From Ixodes scapularis (lineage: Eukaryota; Arthropoda; Arachnida; Ixodida; Ixodidae): DNA of 64,000 nucleotides. Location: assembly GCF_016920785.2 (NCBI RefSeq), contig NW_024609881.1, positions 44,486,710 to 44,550,709 on the forward strand. Direction: 5' to 3'. The notes below the pieces were generated by a model. The model saw nothing but the letters and a program-made list of their open reading frames with translations, did no database searches and was not told the origin of the DNA. Made by a program: the position numbers and the translations under genes. Of the stretch, positions 52,471 to 64,000 are shown one piece after another (position 1 is the first letter of the stretch; every line of letters begins with the position of its first letter).

Positions 52471-54902
52471 CACGCGGCAAACTCTAGCAAATGGGAGAGG
52501 GCAACAGGAAAGGGCATGATCCGGGGGAAAGCACTCATGTGACAGGCATTGCCGTATAGAGGAGGCATTCCACTACGGGGGCGCGCGTCTCCAGAAATAT
52601 CACGTGACCACTTGGAAGGGGCCGCCAGTACCCCGCCACAGAAAAGCGCATCTGCACGCACGTCGTAATGAGATCTTGAAGGGGCGTGTGAAGGCGAGGT
52701 TGGTTTCAGGCGTCTCCATTCTTATTAAATAAACAAAACAATGTTATTAAAACCTATCTTGCAGGCAGCATTAGGTGCAACTGAATTTTTAGGCAATAGT
52801 TTTCTCGAGCACGATACTTTGAATTCTGAAATAAGCTCCTAGAGGCTGTACTCACGGCCGTGGCTCGTGTGAATTAGGTTCTCCATAATACTTTTTCGCG
52901 TTTTCTTCTTTTCCACGTTTCAAATACTCTCAATACTATTACGTGAACTATGGCATAGTTAACACATTCGTACGTCCATAAAGATGCTTCCTGAATCCGT
53001 GCTCCTACGCATTCTTTTGCAAAATAACAAGCACACATTTTTTTTAGGTTGATTAATTCGGAGGGTTAGACCAATCCACAAGGAAAGTGTCATCTTGAAA
53101 AGCTCTACTCAATATTAAACATTTCAAGGTTAGTTATTTTATAAAGGCCGCATAGTGCTAGCGTTTCACAAACACATGCGTTTTATTGAATTATTGAATA
53201 CTCAATTCCCTAACACATTTGTTTAATTGAATTGTCTCAATTCACACGCTTGTTTTATTGAACCACTGGTTCCGCACCTCAGTTACAAGAAACTCGGGGC
53301 AAGCGACTCCGCTTGATATCCTCCCGGTCGCCTTGCAGAGCGGAGCGCAGCAGCACACCATCGCGAGCTGCTATGCGTAGGCAATGGCAGAAAAACTATT
53401 CACATGACAGCACACCTAGATGCAATCACGGGGGTTACCTGGAGCTTAAAACAAACTCCACTGGTACTCAAAGTATCCACTGCCGGTCGTGCTGCCGGCG
53501 CATGCACACAGTCGGCTGTCGCTGCGTCTGCGTGTGTGGTCGAGTTACAGTGCCAGAAGGCGCGGTGGCGGTTGAGTGAACTAAAAAGTACAAAACTACC
53601 AAAACAAATACATCGCGCTGGGACAGCCTCAGGTAACCTGGTCGCCTCTATAAAGCCGGTCTTGCATGTTGAACTGTGTAAAGGAAGGTGCCCTCTATAT
53701 GGAGACCACAGCGATCATTCACAGATCAGCAAGTCTGGCCTATGTATACTTGGCCGCCTATCAGCGGAATGCAATAGACCACCCCGACTGTGCACTAAAC
53801 ATACTTATTGCTGTGATTTACCGCACATTTGTTGCCTCTCCCACCTCTGTCAGCCACCCACTGTGGGGCGTAGTTCTGACATCATACTCGGTGCCGAAAA
53901 GACAAACCGAAAATTGTTGTTCTCTGTCCGGAGCCGGAGCCCGTAGGTTGTGAGCAGGAACGTGTCCTTAAAGGGTAACTGCAAACAAAAAATTTTTTTT
54001 TTTTTAAACAGCCTAATTGGGACAAGCATGTCGCAAAACAAATCTTTTGGAGAAAAAAAAAATTTTTAGCAATATTTATGTTGCTGTATTTAATTTAGTC
54101 GGAGTCACGACTTCTCACATTTGAAACTCTCACTCTTTCGACGCGCGCGGAGAAGTACGCCCCACCCCTCACTCTTAAATTTACTCGTGGATTGACTTGG
54201 CTGCGGAGTTGAACGACGTACGCAGCGTCTCGACCTCCGGTGCGCCTTGTCGAGGATACGCCAGGTCAAAAAGGGGGGGAGGGGGGAAGGTACTGCTGCT
54301 TCCCATGCAAACTCCTCAGAATTGACGGCGCTCTGTGCTGGCCGCCATATGAAAACTCCGTACCAGTTTTGCTGCATCTGTGGGGTATCTTTAAGTTAGA
54401 GCTAACAAAGAAAATCTGGCCAAGGTGCAATGCTGATGTAGAGCCGGTTGGCTTTCGTTGTTTTTGTTTGGTCGAAGAAAATCTGGGAACAACGCACGTT
54501 TAACATGGCGCCGGTAGTGTTTTGGTCTGACAGGACACTAGAAGCTCCGCGGTTTGCGAGCACATGTAGCAAAGACGTGACTGGAGAAGTGCCCCTGTGA
54601 TGTTCCCGGAAGATGGAAAGTATCATTCACAATCATTGTGCGTGCTTCGAAAGCGAAGGAACTGGCAGGGTCCACAACTGCCACAAGACGACAGCGCTGC
54701 GTTGACTTCAGCGATCTCATTCTTTTTGGTGCAACGAAGAGCTGAAACATTCGTGGTGTGTGGTGCGGTGCCTTGGAGGTAGAAACCCACACTAACACAG
54801 AGCTTAAACACGAAAACGCAAATATATGGTTGTGCTACTCTAAAAAATACGTGGACAGGAAGGTATACACAATGTTTCGGGCAGACACCCTTCTTCAAGT
54901 AA
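52471..54902. other. No supported gene; one TTAA-type MITE end
   Basis: TTAAAGGGTAACTGCAAACA at about 53970 resembles TTAA MITE ends; the partner was not found. The 180-codon frame at 53404-53946 has no motif and mixed composition. T-runs at 53988-54004. Confidence 0.4.
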
Positions 54903-57609
54903 TACACTCTTAGAAAAAAGGGTCAGTATAGTCCTCCCTAAAGGGAGGAACGCTCTTGACACATATGTTCCTTCAGAAAGGGAGAAACTTTCGTCCCTTA
55001 AGCAGGGGAGGAAAAGTTCCTCCGTCAACTGCATCTCATTATGGCGGCCACGAATCGAGCAAATCGAGCTCGGTAAGGCTTAACGAGAACACTATGTCTA
55101 TTGCACGAAGCGAGAGGAGCAGGAAATAAAAACGTAACACGAGCTTTCCGCGAACAGTATTTATTTCCGAAGTTTCTTTACCCCTGCAGGTAAAGAAACT
55201 TACGTTTCGAAAGCATGCAGTCACTCAGTCTTCTCATCGTCAGCACTGCGATGTTCAACGGAGACAACCGGCACTCAGTTCGCGCACTTTATGTCCTACC
55301 TTTGCTATTCCTCGAGCCACAATTCCTTCGTCAACCGTTGCGTCAACCGCACATCACGGAGGAGTGAAAATCATTCGCCCGCAAAACCAAAAGCCGCTCT
55401 CAAAAAAAAACAAATCCGAAGCAACCTCTTGGCTTATCTCAGCACGGTAACACGAAATTATGGCGTAGCCGCGTAGCGTAAAAGGATGTTAAATCACTTG
55501 CCACCAGATGGCAGGGTCTAGCAGAGTAATCGCACGTAGCTAGGCTAGGTGGCGCTAGGTACCGCCCAATTCATGTTTTACAAAAAAATATTTTTATTTC
55601 CTTGCGCCACAATTGCGTTTCCTTTTCTTCGGAATCTCTAACACATGTAGACACGTTGCGCACACTACAAACATCAGGTCAACATATATTAACGCATACA
55701 CAGGCATCGCACATACAAACATCAATACAACAGCACACTACCCCGATCACTACTACCGAGCCCTGCGTTTCCGTCTCTTATAGTGGTCGTTTTGAACGTA
55801 CGGAATTTTTCGGTGACTCCCTAAGCAAAAAAAAAATATTCCGAACATGTTCATTTTTTTCCAGCAATGTCATATATCTGAGGCTATTTTTAATGGCTCA
55901 GGGGATGAATCTCTTATTAAAAAGAAGACGCTCGATCATGCCATAATTATTTGAAAGCCAATAAATCGAGCCGCTCCAATGTGGTTCCAAGCCATGAGTT
56001 TGTTTTCCCGCATGGCCCTTCGTAGCCAGTATTTATATTGTAGTGTTCGTTTTTCTATTTGTGCTGTTCGCGCAAAGCTGCAATTGCCGTCTCGAATTAA
56101 TCTCTGTAGAGCGGATATCCACTCAGCTGGAAGTGATGCTTTACGGGCACAGAAATCGCTTTTCGATCAACTTGAATGCAGTCAAAGCCGCGACTTGCGA
56201 GCTGCGCCGTTGCGAGTTCGAAAACTTCTAGCGCTCATCCCAGTGCGGCACTTAGAGGACAGTTTCTACAGGAACCGTAATATATTTAAACAGTAAATTA
56301 AAGGATAGCGTTTTTTGTTTTTTTTTTTCGATTTTGCCTGTCTTTTTTTTTTTATGCTAAACTTCCATTATAAATATACGTACTTTCCGTCATACTTTCG
56401 TAGTGTTGTCTTTTCCCCAGAGCGCAATCGCTCTCGGGGACCGACAGTCACATTGGCCACTGTACGATAGGAGCTTACCGTTCAGACCAGCGTTCCAACA
56501 TGACTATCCACACGTCGATCGACTGCACCTAATCCCTCAAGTGGTTTTAAACTCTTTAATGTAAAGCGGAATGTCATCCTGCGACACCCCGGCCCCTCCG
56601 ATAACGGCCCGACCAGCGGCATCAATGCCCGACAGTTTACGTCATCTCATCTTGTTGTTACACCACTGATACGCGAACACACGGTCACATCGGCGATAAT
56701 TCCAGTCTTCTGTTCACAACCCACAACACTGCCATCACGATGTCGCTGACACGAAGAAATACAGAACCACGTTGACGATGTTGCTGACACGCAGAAGAAT
56801 CACGTTGAACGCCGGTTGGCACTCGGCACGGGACAACGGAACCGAACTCAGCACAGAAGGCACCCAGGCAGCCGGCAGGAAAACCTGCCTTCCTTGGACG
56901 CAGTTCCCGCGATTTCCATAACTTCGAAAACGTCGACACAGTTCCTCGTGGTTTCGCTCCTGTAGTTCCGCGTGTGTCTCGCAAATTGGAGACGGCCGTC
57001 TTACCCAGTGTATGCAGCGCTGCTGGCACTGCTCCGGAACTTCGCTGTTTCTAGCGGCTTCGTTAGCTCGTTTGATAAAATTAGTGGTAAAAACGTCAAT
57101 GCAACCGAAATGTTCTGCACGTTTGGACTAGAAGACGGAATTACAGGCGGCCTTCGCCGCCGCTGAAGCTCAATCAACTCAACATTAATTTATTAAACAA
57201 CGTGCGCGATGTGCTCGAAAAACGAAACCGAAAGAAGATGGGTCGGGAGGGCGAAAGCTTTCTCCGGTCTGCCTGGAGGAGGAAAACGTCTCGGAGAATA
57301 ATAAGGACTTTAATTTTCCTTTCATCGGTCTGGGTTTGTTTATCTGTGTTTTGGTAAACAAAAATAAAAAAAAAATAAAAAACTTTACAAAAAGAAAAAA
57401 AAAAAAAAAAAACCACTTTTCTGGGGATCGAACCTTTGACCACTTAGTCAGTGGCGTGGTGTTCTACCCCTGCGCCAACTGAACAAGGAGGAACTCGCCC
57501 TCCTCCTTTCATCTAAACTGCTGTTCCTCCCTTCTCTGGGCAACTTGTCCGCAACAAGGAGGAACAGTCGCTTTTGCTACCTTTCTCCTCCCTTTTTTCT
57601 TAGAGTGTA
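54903..57609. mobile_element. TA-flanked DNA element of about 2.7 kb, family unknown
   Basis: TACACTCTTAGAAAAAAGGG at 54903 and, inverted, CCCTTTTTTCTTAGAGTGTA ending at 57609 (TACACTCTAAGAAAAAAGGG when read from that end) are inverted ends with TA borders. Both ends also carry AGGAGGAAC-type words. No transposase was recognised. A tRNA-derived SINE lies near the right end. Confidence 0.7.
57390..57497 (-). repeat. tRNA-derived SINE or tRNA pseudogene
   Basis: Minus strand: pol III A box TTGGCGCAGGGG (57467-57478), B box GGTTCGATCC (57424-57433), 33-bp spacing, then a long T-run (57394-57411) that would terminate transcription. The anticodon-arm equivalent (CCACTGACTAAGTGG) does not give a normal 7-base loop with U33, so it is not an intact tRNA gene. 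Tick tRNA-derived SINEs exist (Ruka), but I cannot assign this one. Confidence 0.65.
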
Positions 57610-58177
57610 GACGCGAAAAAGCGGCAAGGAAAAAGCAAGGGTCATACACGTCACAAAAATAGGGGTAGGTACATTGGTCGAGAGGTAGGGGAAGGTGAAA
57701 TCATTAGAAGACGGACCACAACTTCTTCGCTTGTCATCTAATGCAGTATAAAAAAAAAAAGAAAGGCAAAGCAAAATTTGGGACGTGCAAGTACCACGGG
57801 ACCTTGAACTTTCCTTATGGCGTCCTCCGCGAGAACACGACACCCAGAATGGTCTTCGGGGGTCTCCAGCCGCCACAACCACGACCACAGCGGTAACGAC
57901 AGGTGGACGCGCGGTTCGGGATCGGTTCGAGGAAGTCGCCCGCTCTGGGTATCGGGTGACGTGTGTTAACTTTGGCGCCGTTTGTTTCAAAAAGATTAAG
58001 AAAAAAAAATACAGTTATTTTAACAGCAGTAGGTACAATTTATTGCTATTCATTTTAAGTGTTAATTTATTTGCCTCAGAGTCCACAGGCCTACTCAGTG
58101 CCAAAACTGCCTACGGGAGAAGGCTGTTCCAAAATTTGAACAGCCTTCCCCCCAAGAAAAGGTGAAGATATGCCCCC
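57610..58177. other. No gene seen
   Basis: No recognised feature. Confidence 0.4.
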
Positions 58178-58421
58178 GAGAACGTCACAAGACCACATGG
58201 TTCGACGTGACGTAGACATGACTGTGATGACACAAGACCAATGTTGCCTGACGCAACCAAAGTTTCAGTTTCAGAATCTGCTCATGTTTAAATTAAGATT
58301 ACAGAAATAATAATCCACATTTTGCAAATCCGAAGCCATAGAGCTGTTTAGTAGTGCTTTAGGAAATGAAATCACATGTAAGCCTAAACTTTTCTGGAAT
58401 TGAGCGGAGTTGACCTTTAAC
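58178..58421 (+). mobile_element. 3' fragment of TTAA MITE family B
   Basis: GAACGTCACAAGACCACATG through TGGAATTGAGCGGAGTTGAC matches the last 245 bp of the complete copy (43710-43954) with scattered differences; ends at a TTAA (58417-58420). Confidence 0.8.
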
Positions 58422-58950
58422 TGTTAAAGCTTATTCACACGATGCATCTTTTCAACGTGCCACAGTTTAGCAAAACCGAGATTTCGCGAAATCGGCCTGT
58501 TCAGACGTGGCGTTTGACACGCGAAACCCGTGACATATTGACTCACGAGAATTTCGCCAAACCTTGTCGTCCGCACAGGGAATACCAAGGGTTTCGCATC
58601 AAAATGATATGAAGTATGCGCAGTGTGAAGAGACAGTCTGTTTTATAAATACCACTCCATGAACTTTGTCAGATTCGGCTCACTGGGTTTACTATTCCTG
58701 CCAAACCCGGGAAAGGCAGCGAACGTCAAAGAACAGGCGGATGATATCGAAGAATGGCGGACATTTTTGCACCGCTAATAAAAAGTCACCCCCAGCCATC
58801 ATGTTTATATGCGGTGGCTGCACTCATTGCGACTGTTGTTGAGTCTGCGCCGTGCCACCAACCCGTACTGCCAAAGCGCCGTTCACACACCTGCAACCGA
58901 GTAGGACCAAGCCTCGTCGCCCATACGCACCGCTTCTCCGCTTGTCGCTC
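58422..58950. other. No gene seen
   Basis: No recognised feature between the MITE fragment and hairpin H3. Confidence 0.4.
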
Positions 58951-59243
58951 ACCATGTTTGTAGAAAAAATCGTGAGGGTGCAGGCGAGCTGGTGAATATT
59001 AACCACGTTGAATTAACCTGAGACTGGGGTAGAGAAGAAGCATCAAAACATAGAAGGGACAGAAAATAGACAGGACGACGTCTCAAACTCAGCTCAAAGC
59101 TGAGTTGAGTTTGAGACGTCTCAAACTCAGCTCAGGGCTGAGTTTGAGATGTCGTCCTGTCTATTTTCTCTCCCTTCTACGTTTCGATGCTTCTTTTCTA
59201 CGCCAGTCTCAGGTTAATTCAACATGGTTAATACCATGTTTGT
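58951..59243 (+). mobile_element. Hairpin retroposon H3 with 11-bp target duplication
   Basis: ACCATGTTTGT at 58951-58961 and 59233-59243 border 271 bp. Head GAGGGTGCAGGCGAGCTGGT (58974-58993), then arms of about 90 bp (ACCTGAGACTGGGGTAGAGA ... and its reverse complement ending AATTCAACATGGTTAAT). The centre contains four GACGTCTCAAACTCAGCTC-type words in alternating orientation, a secondary palindrome. H1 has one such word. Confidence 0.87.
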
Positions 59244-62200
59244 TTTTTCTTTCGGCTTTGGCTCGGATACGGAATCGGCCAAAAATCAGACTTCTCCAAA
59301 AGCTTGCTCCTCCTCGAAGGTCAGACGTCAGAGCGAAGTCGAGCGGCCATTGGCAGCCTCCGCGTTTCTCCTTCGGGCGATTGGCAGACCTCGGTGAGGT
59401 TTCAACGAAAAATTGCTCCAGAAGCAAGGAACATGCGCCACTTTTTTCGGAGGCGCGCCACTTTTTCGGTCGTGTTCAGACAGGGAATCTGTTCCCCGAA
59501 ACATAGTTTCGCGACAGAAGATTCGCCATCAAGATGCATCGTGTGAATAGACCTTTAGTATTTTTACCCTACTGGCAATGCTAAAAACAAACAGGTTGTT
59601 TTGACATACCTTCAAACTAGGTCAGGTTTTACAGGCTACCACCCTTTACTAGGCGCACATGCATTTCCTTTCCTCATTCATTCGTCATTGTTTTCTCGAA
59701 ATGAGCAAATCCCTGGCTTCTCTTGCATGTTATTCTCATATGTGTCTGACTAGCTTGATGCACTTGGAGGGTGTGCTCACTTTGTTCTTAATTAGTCATT
59801 GCTCATTGCATTTGGTTCCTAGCATCTCGAGTGGTCCCGTGCGTCCCTCTTGACCTTACAAGACACCCTACGAACCTGACCTTGGGCAGCGATTCGAATG
59901 GAACCAATTCAGTCCTCAAGTCAAGGCGAGTTTTCTTTTTTTTTTCCACCATTTTTGTAAACCGGACAGTGGCTGCATCTAGACTATGCAATACAATGAT
60001 ATACAATACAAAAACCATCTTTGTCTACTTTCTTTGAAAATGATAAAATATAGAGCCCACATAAGCCAATAATGGCTTTTGCGTGGGACAGAACAGGAGC
60101 CACTGGTATTGCACAAATAATAAAAGCAACAGAGCACACCAATATAAGTATAAATTACTGCAGTTCCACCTCCTTTTACGGCTAATATTAATTCCTGTAA
60201 CTTTAGAAATATATATATGTAAAACATGTCCAATAATATTGAATCTTACATACCATAAAAAATACTAGTGTTTGCGACTTGCAAGGTAATTCTAGAGAAA
60301 AGAGAGCCTTTTTTATTACGTGTTTTCGGGAATACTCTATTATCTGATCCTATTACATTTCATGGGTCTTCTTTTCTCTTTTCATTTACTCATGTTTTTG
60401 CTAGTTTTTTTTTATTCTGGGGGATTGTATTCGCCTCGTGATCGAACCGTGTCGCCACCGTGCGGCCGAAATCGGGAACATGCGAAAGCGGGGATACCGC
60501 TCAGCATCGTCTGCTTCGGGCGTACAGTCAGAAGCATGGATCTTGACATTGCATGCCCATTCCCGGCCGAGCTGAGCCCTTTTCATTTAACGCTTGTTTT
60601 TGTTGTCGTTCCTTCCTACTAAAGGTTGTGTTGTACCGTGTCACGTTTGCGAAAATTCAGCAAAGCGATTATTATTAAAGGGGAACTCCGCCGATTTTTC
60701 GAGCTACCTAATCCAAAGGTATAATCTGAATGCGGTTGGCTTCTTGAGTCCGAAATGCTATCTCGTTCTCCCAGATTCACTCTAGTTAATTAAAAAAGTG
60801 ATATTTTGTTTGCTGCCGAAACCGAAACATCGTTCTCCTCAGTTTCTCCCCAGTTTTCCCCGCCACCCAAGCGTGACGTCAGGGACGTGCAGCGAGGCGC
60901 GCGGCCGCCTTTCTTGCGTCTAAAGGCGAGAAAACGTTATTTGCACATATATTTTGCAATTATCTATATTTGCACAAAGTATGACCTTGGCCTATGTCCT
61001 AAGCTATGAGATATCGCTAATAATCCATTCTCTTTTTATTACAAGATGGCTGGCGAACAAAGGTCAAAGAGTCACGCAATACATTTTTCGACAAATTGCC
61101 AAAGCACCACGGAAAATGCTCGAAATGTAGGTACAAATGCCCCACACGCTCGTATAACCTGAAGGAACGTGCCATTCGTTTTAGAGTTCCTTTAGAAAAG
61201 GGTCTGTTGCAGGCACCAGCACGTGTAACTACTCTTGTGGCATGAATATTCTCCTTGGTGCTTAAGTAATTTAGCAAAAGATCTGTAAGTCATTTCTGAA
61301 AAGCGCTTCTGGTTGATGCCATTTCCAGGGCTTGTGCGTGTGGCGCGTACATTGCTCGCCTTCCAAAGTGACGAACAAGTGCGCGCTGGGCTGGGACCCA
61401 ACACATGTAGACTGTGATTCTCGTAAACAATAAAGTGTATAGAATGGAATGAACTGTATTCGTGCAGATCAGATGGCACGTTACCGGTCATGAAGATTGT
61501 GTAAAAATGACAATTAAAAGAACTCTGCAACGACCAAGCCAAACATTAAGGTGTAATGGAATGCGTATAAAATACACAACTACGCTTTTCATCTTCAAAT
61601 AAAGAATATTTGCTTGAAGATACAATAGTGTGTAAGGTACAGAAAGACATCATAAAACTTTTAATTCAATATACGTTAACTAAAGTTACTAAAAAAAATG
61701 TGTTCCCTCTTTTTTTTCTTCTTCTTTTGAAGTAGATTGCAACGCGTTCAAACACCCATCCACAAAAGCATATGGGAGGGGGTAATTCTATATAAGATCT
61801 TTTTTTTAAATTAAGTTTTGGTTTAGCACAGTTTCCATCAGCTGTGAATTCGCATGCCTGCCTTCAACGACATTAATATTTTCATGGTTTAAAAAAAAAA
61901 AAAAACTTTTCATCCCTATATAAAATTTCTCGGCAATAGAATAAATTACAGACGTTTTCATCACTTCTTCTGCAGAGAATATTGCACGCCAACCGTTTGA
62001 CAAACCAGGCAAAGGCTCTGTTGTATATTAATGGAGCTCAACACCTGCTTCATAAACCTCTGTAATAGCAGACAGGAATAGCAATATGTCGAAAGTCATG
62101 TCTAAATTCAGACTTGAACTGACGTTTCACTTCTCGTCTTCAACATATCGGCCGCGCGAGTGGAACTCCGAGAGTAGCCCGACCTAGATTCGACGTCCAA

Positions 62201-62492
62201 AACAGATATAGTGTTTATAAAAAATTTTAAAAAATCACTGAGCCAATTTTGAATAACAAATGTGACTGTACAAGATGTTGACTATAGTGCTAGATTGTGT
62301 ACTATTTTTCTCAATATTATTAACGCTCTTCTTTGGACGGATGTCGGAATGGTCACAGCCAGCTTGAGTTTGCGCTTGACACTCTTGAAGCTGTTCCAGC
62401 TGCTGAAGGATACTCGACTCGCAGCACGCAGCTATAAAGTATTCCGAACATAAGTGAGTATTTTCACGTTATGACGAAGTTATGACGAAGCT
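59244..62492. other. Mostly empty; one TTAA MITE end
   Basis: TTAAAGGGGAACTCCGCCGA at about 60677 is a further TTAA MITE end (family D, related to B), traceable to about 60990. Otherwise AT-rich with no supported gene. Confidence 0.4.
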
Positions 62493-62671
62493 TGAAGGAC
62501 CACGTGTTCAGTGCCGCGCCGACACACGTGGCCGACACGCGCCGACACAAATGACTGGCATATGAGCTCTCACGCCAGGGGCTCGTGACCGACGGATCGG
62601 GGATGCCAGACATGGCGACACACGAATAAACCGGCCATTATTTTCTTTGTATTTCGGCCTACGTTACTTCA
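62493..62671 (+). repeat. Probable 5' LTR of Gypsy element 2
   Basis: Ends TTACTTCA one base before the PBS; a TGAAG...CTTCA inverted border suggests the start at 62493. Contains AATAAA (62626-62631). The start is tentative because the 3' LTR lies outside the window. Confidence 0.5.
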
Positions 62672-62672
62672 G

Positions 62673-62681
62673 TGGCGACGA
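62673..62681 (+). promoter_or_regulatory. Primer-binding site of Gypsy element 2
   Basis: TGGCGACGA, the first nine bases of the tRNA-Ser(GCT)-type site also used by element 1, then diverging (ATCC). Confidence 0.6.
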
Positions 62682-62715
62682 ATCCACGACGGCTACGTAA
62701 GAGAGGCACGAGTGC

Positions 62716-63924
62716 ATGGCTACATTCCATGGTCTGCCGCATTTCGACGACACCACCGACAGATGGGACGCCTTCAAGATTCGATTAGAAACCTACTTTG
62801 AGGCACACAATCTTGCAGAGGTAAAGAAGAAGCGAGCCTTACTGGTGTCAGCGCTCAGCACCCGGACAGTTGAAGTTCTTGCAGGGCGGTGCGCGCCCAC
62901 AAAGATTAATGAACTGGAATACTCCGAAGTGGTCCAACCGCTACACAATCATTTCTCACCACAGAGGAACGAAATAGCAGAGTCGTACAAGTTTTTCACA
63001 CGGAGTCAGCGGCCGGGTGAGTCAGTGAAGGAATTTATTCTCGAGATAAGCAAGATCGCTGACAACTGCAACTTCGGGGAAGTGCTCGACCGTATGCTGC
63101 GGGATCGCATTGTGTGCGGGCTCCACGATTCTGGAGTGCGCTGCAAACTGCTTGCCAAGCCTATTTTAACAAGGCAGGAAGCAGAGGAAATCGCCCTGGC
63201 ATCCGAGTTGGCTGCGCTGAACGTCCAGCAAATGGAGGGGCAACCGCAGAACACGCATGGCGACCAAGAAGTCTGTGCATTCCGTGGAAGGCGACAAGAA
63301 CCCCGTCGAAAGAAGGAAGGAAATTACCACGACCAGGATGCGAAAGATGACAGTTTCGGGCGGTGTGAGAAGTGCGGCAAGACCGGCCATATAGCCAGAC
63401 GTTGTCGTTTTCGGAATTCACGGTGCTTCCGATGCCAGCAAGAGGGACACCTTGCTAGGATGTGCCCAAATGGCGACTATGTGCAGAAGAACAGGGTAGG
63501 CCTTTGCGAAAAAGAGGCGTCAGGCAATGACTTGTATGACCTGTGCACCCTTGAGAGACAGGTCTCGACGGTCACTTGTGTCAGCCTAGTCAAGCCGATT
63601 CACCGAGTGTTTGACTGCGGGGGCGTGACATTAAAGTTGCAACTGGACACTGGGGCCCCTGTGTCGACTGTCACGTGGCCCACGTATATCAAGCATCAGG
63701 ATGACTGGCCAAGGTTACACAAGACGTCACTGCAGCTGTCCTGTTTCTTGGGCAAACTACCTGTACGAGGGCGACTGGACGTTCAAGTGTCTTTCCAAGG
63801 TCAGACCAAAGCGGGCACGCTGCATAGTCCTGGGATGTCCAGGACCGAATCTATGTGGGCGGGATCTCATCCAGGCGTTTCATCTGGAGGGAGTACCAAT
63901 CAACATTGTGAGCACAGATTCTGA
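62716..63924 (+). CDS. Gypsy element 2 gag-protease frame
   Basis: The frame opens MATFHGLPHFDDTTDRWDAF, close after the PBS. The capsid-like domain includes FFTRSQRPGESVKEFILEIS and LRDRIVCGLHDSGVRCKLL; two CCHC zinc knuckles follow (CEKCGKTGHIARRC, CFRCQQEGHLARMC, about residues 217-252) and then the protease active site LQLDTGAPVST (about residue 310). Around 63830 the natural reading moves to another frame (next feature), so the last 30 codons here are shadow. Otherwise no stop, so this element is much younger than element 1. Confidence 0.88.
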   Translation: MATFHGLPHFDDTTDRWDAFKIRLETYFEAHNLAEVKKKRALLVSALSTRTVEVLAGRCAPTKINELEYSEVVQPLHNHFSPQRNEIAESYKFFTRSQRPGESVKEFILEISKIADNCNFGEVLDRMLRDRIVCGLHDSGVRCKLLAKPILTRQEAEEIALASELAALNVQQMEGQPQNTHGDQEVCAFRGRRQEPRRKKEGNYHDQDAKDDSFGRCEKCGKTGHIARRCRFRNSRCFRCQQEGHLARMCPNGDYVQKNRVGLCEKEASGNDLYDLCTLERQVSTVTCVSLVKPIHRVFDCGGVTLKLQLDTGAPVSTVTWPTYIKHQDDWPRLHKTSLQLSCFLGKLPVRGRLDVQVSFQGQTKAGTLHSPGMSRTESMWAGSHPGVSSGGSTNQHCEHRF

Positions 63925-64000
63925 TGAACCCGGTATCCCTGTACGCTCGGAAAACAACGTAAACATCCAAGGGTTACTCACGGAATTTGCAGAGTTATTT
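63825..64000 (+). pseudogene. Gypsy element 2 protease end / polymerase start, shifted frame, partial
   Basis: From about 63825 the frame reads VLGCPGPNLCGRDLIQAFHL, the conserved end of Gypsy proteases, and continues open to the window edge (LLTEFAELF, the usual lead-in to the polymerase). The one-base shift relative to gag-protease is inside the protease, not at a normal gag/pol junction, so it looks like a mutation (or a sequencing error). Confidence 0.75.

Noticed and set aside
53404..53946. 180-codon plus-strand frame
   Set aside because: No motif, Cys/Ser-rich patchy composition, and overlapping frames of similar length; likely chance.
57421..57487. Functional tRNA gene
   Set aside because: A and B boxes are good, but the anticodon arm and acceptor stem do not form a normal tRNA.

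Overview
The window looks like nuclear DNA of an arthropod, most likely a hard tick or other chelicerate. Reasons: eukaryotic splice and polyadenylation signals, a C2H2 zinc-finger exon with HTGEKPFKCK linkers, long AT-rich gene-poor stretches, and a very dense mix of metazoan transposon classes (Penelope-like, CR1/L2-like LINE, Gypsy, Mutator-like, hAT, pogo/Tigger, many TTAA and TA MITEs). The species is inferred from repeat flavour only; no single-copy marker gene was recognised.

Layout. 0.4-1.6 kb: TA-flanked non-autonomous pogo/Tigger-type element. 2.3-4.8 kb: hAT transposase of the ZMYM/TTF type (minus). 6.2-13.6 kb: a nested stack in which the two oppositely oriented pieces of a Penelope-like element (PLE) flank a 3.6-kb Mutator-like element, followed by a LINE 3' half interrupted by a hairpin insertion and probably by a second Mutator-like copy. 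14.8-15.8 kb: TTAA MITE. 17.1-21.9 kb: complete but decayed Gypsy retrotransposon with LTRs, PBS, PPT and a 5-bp target duplication, itself hit by a hairpin insertion. 22.7-24.6 kb: complete Tigger/pogo element with TIRs. 26.4-28.8 kb: the best host gene, a terminal exon of a 17-finger C2H2 protein. 31.7-37.3 kb: several nested MITEs and a long-TIR element. 42.1-44 kb: LINE fragment and a full TTAA MITE. 44.9-52.4 kb: the most gene-like stretch after the zinc-finger gene, with a strong candidate first exon (minus, 44910-45027) and an inverted duplication flanking candidate convergent spliced genes. 54.9-57.6 kb: TA element carrying a tRNA-derived SINE. 59 kb: third hairpin insertion of one family. 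62.5-64 kb: 5' end of a second, better preserved Gypsy element running off the window.

How it works together: almost every long open frame is transposon-derived and most are broken by stops, frameshifts or later insertions. The most unusual signal is a set of retroposons (11.6, 19.3, 49.3 and 59.0 kb) that are near-perfect hairpins, each bounded by an 11-13 bp target duplication; one of them carries the PLE 3'-end sequence, and a further 79-bp insertion at 36.9 kb carries only that tail. They look like self-primed (snap-back) products of PLE-type reverse transcription. All coordinates of repeats and TSDs were read by eye; no alignments or searches were run.
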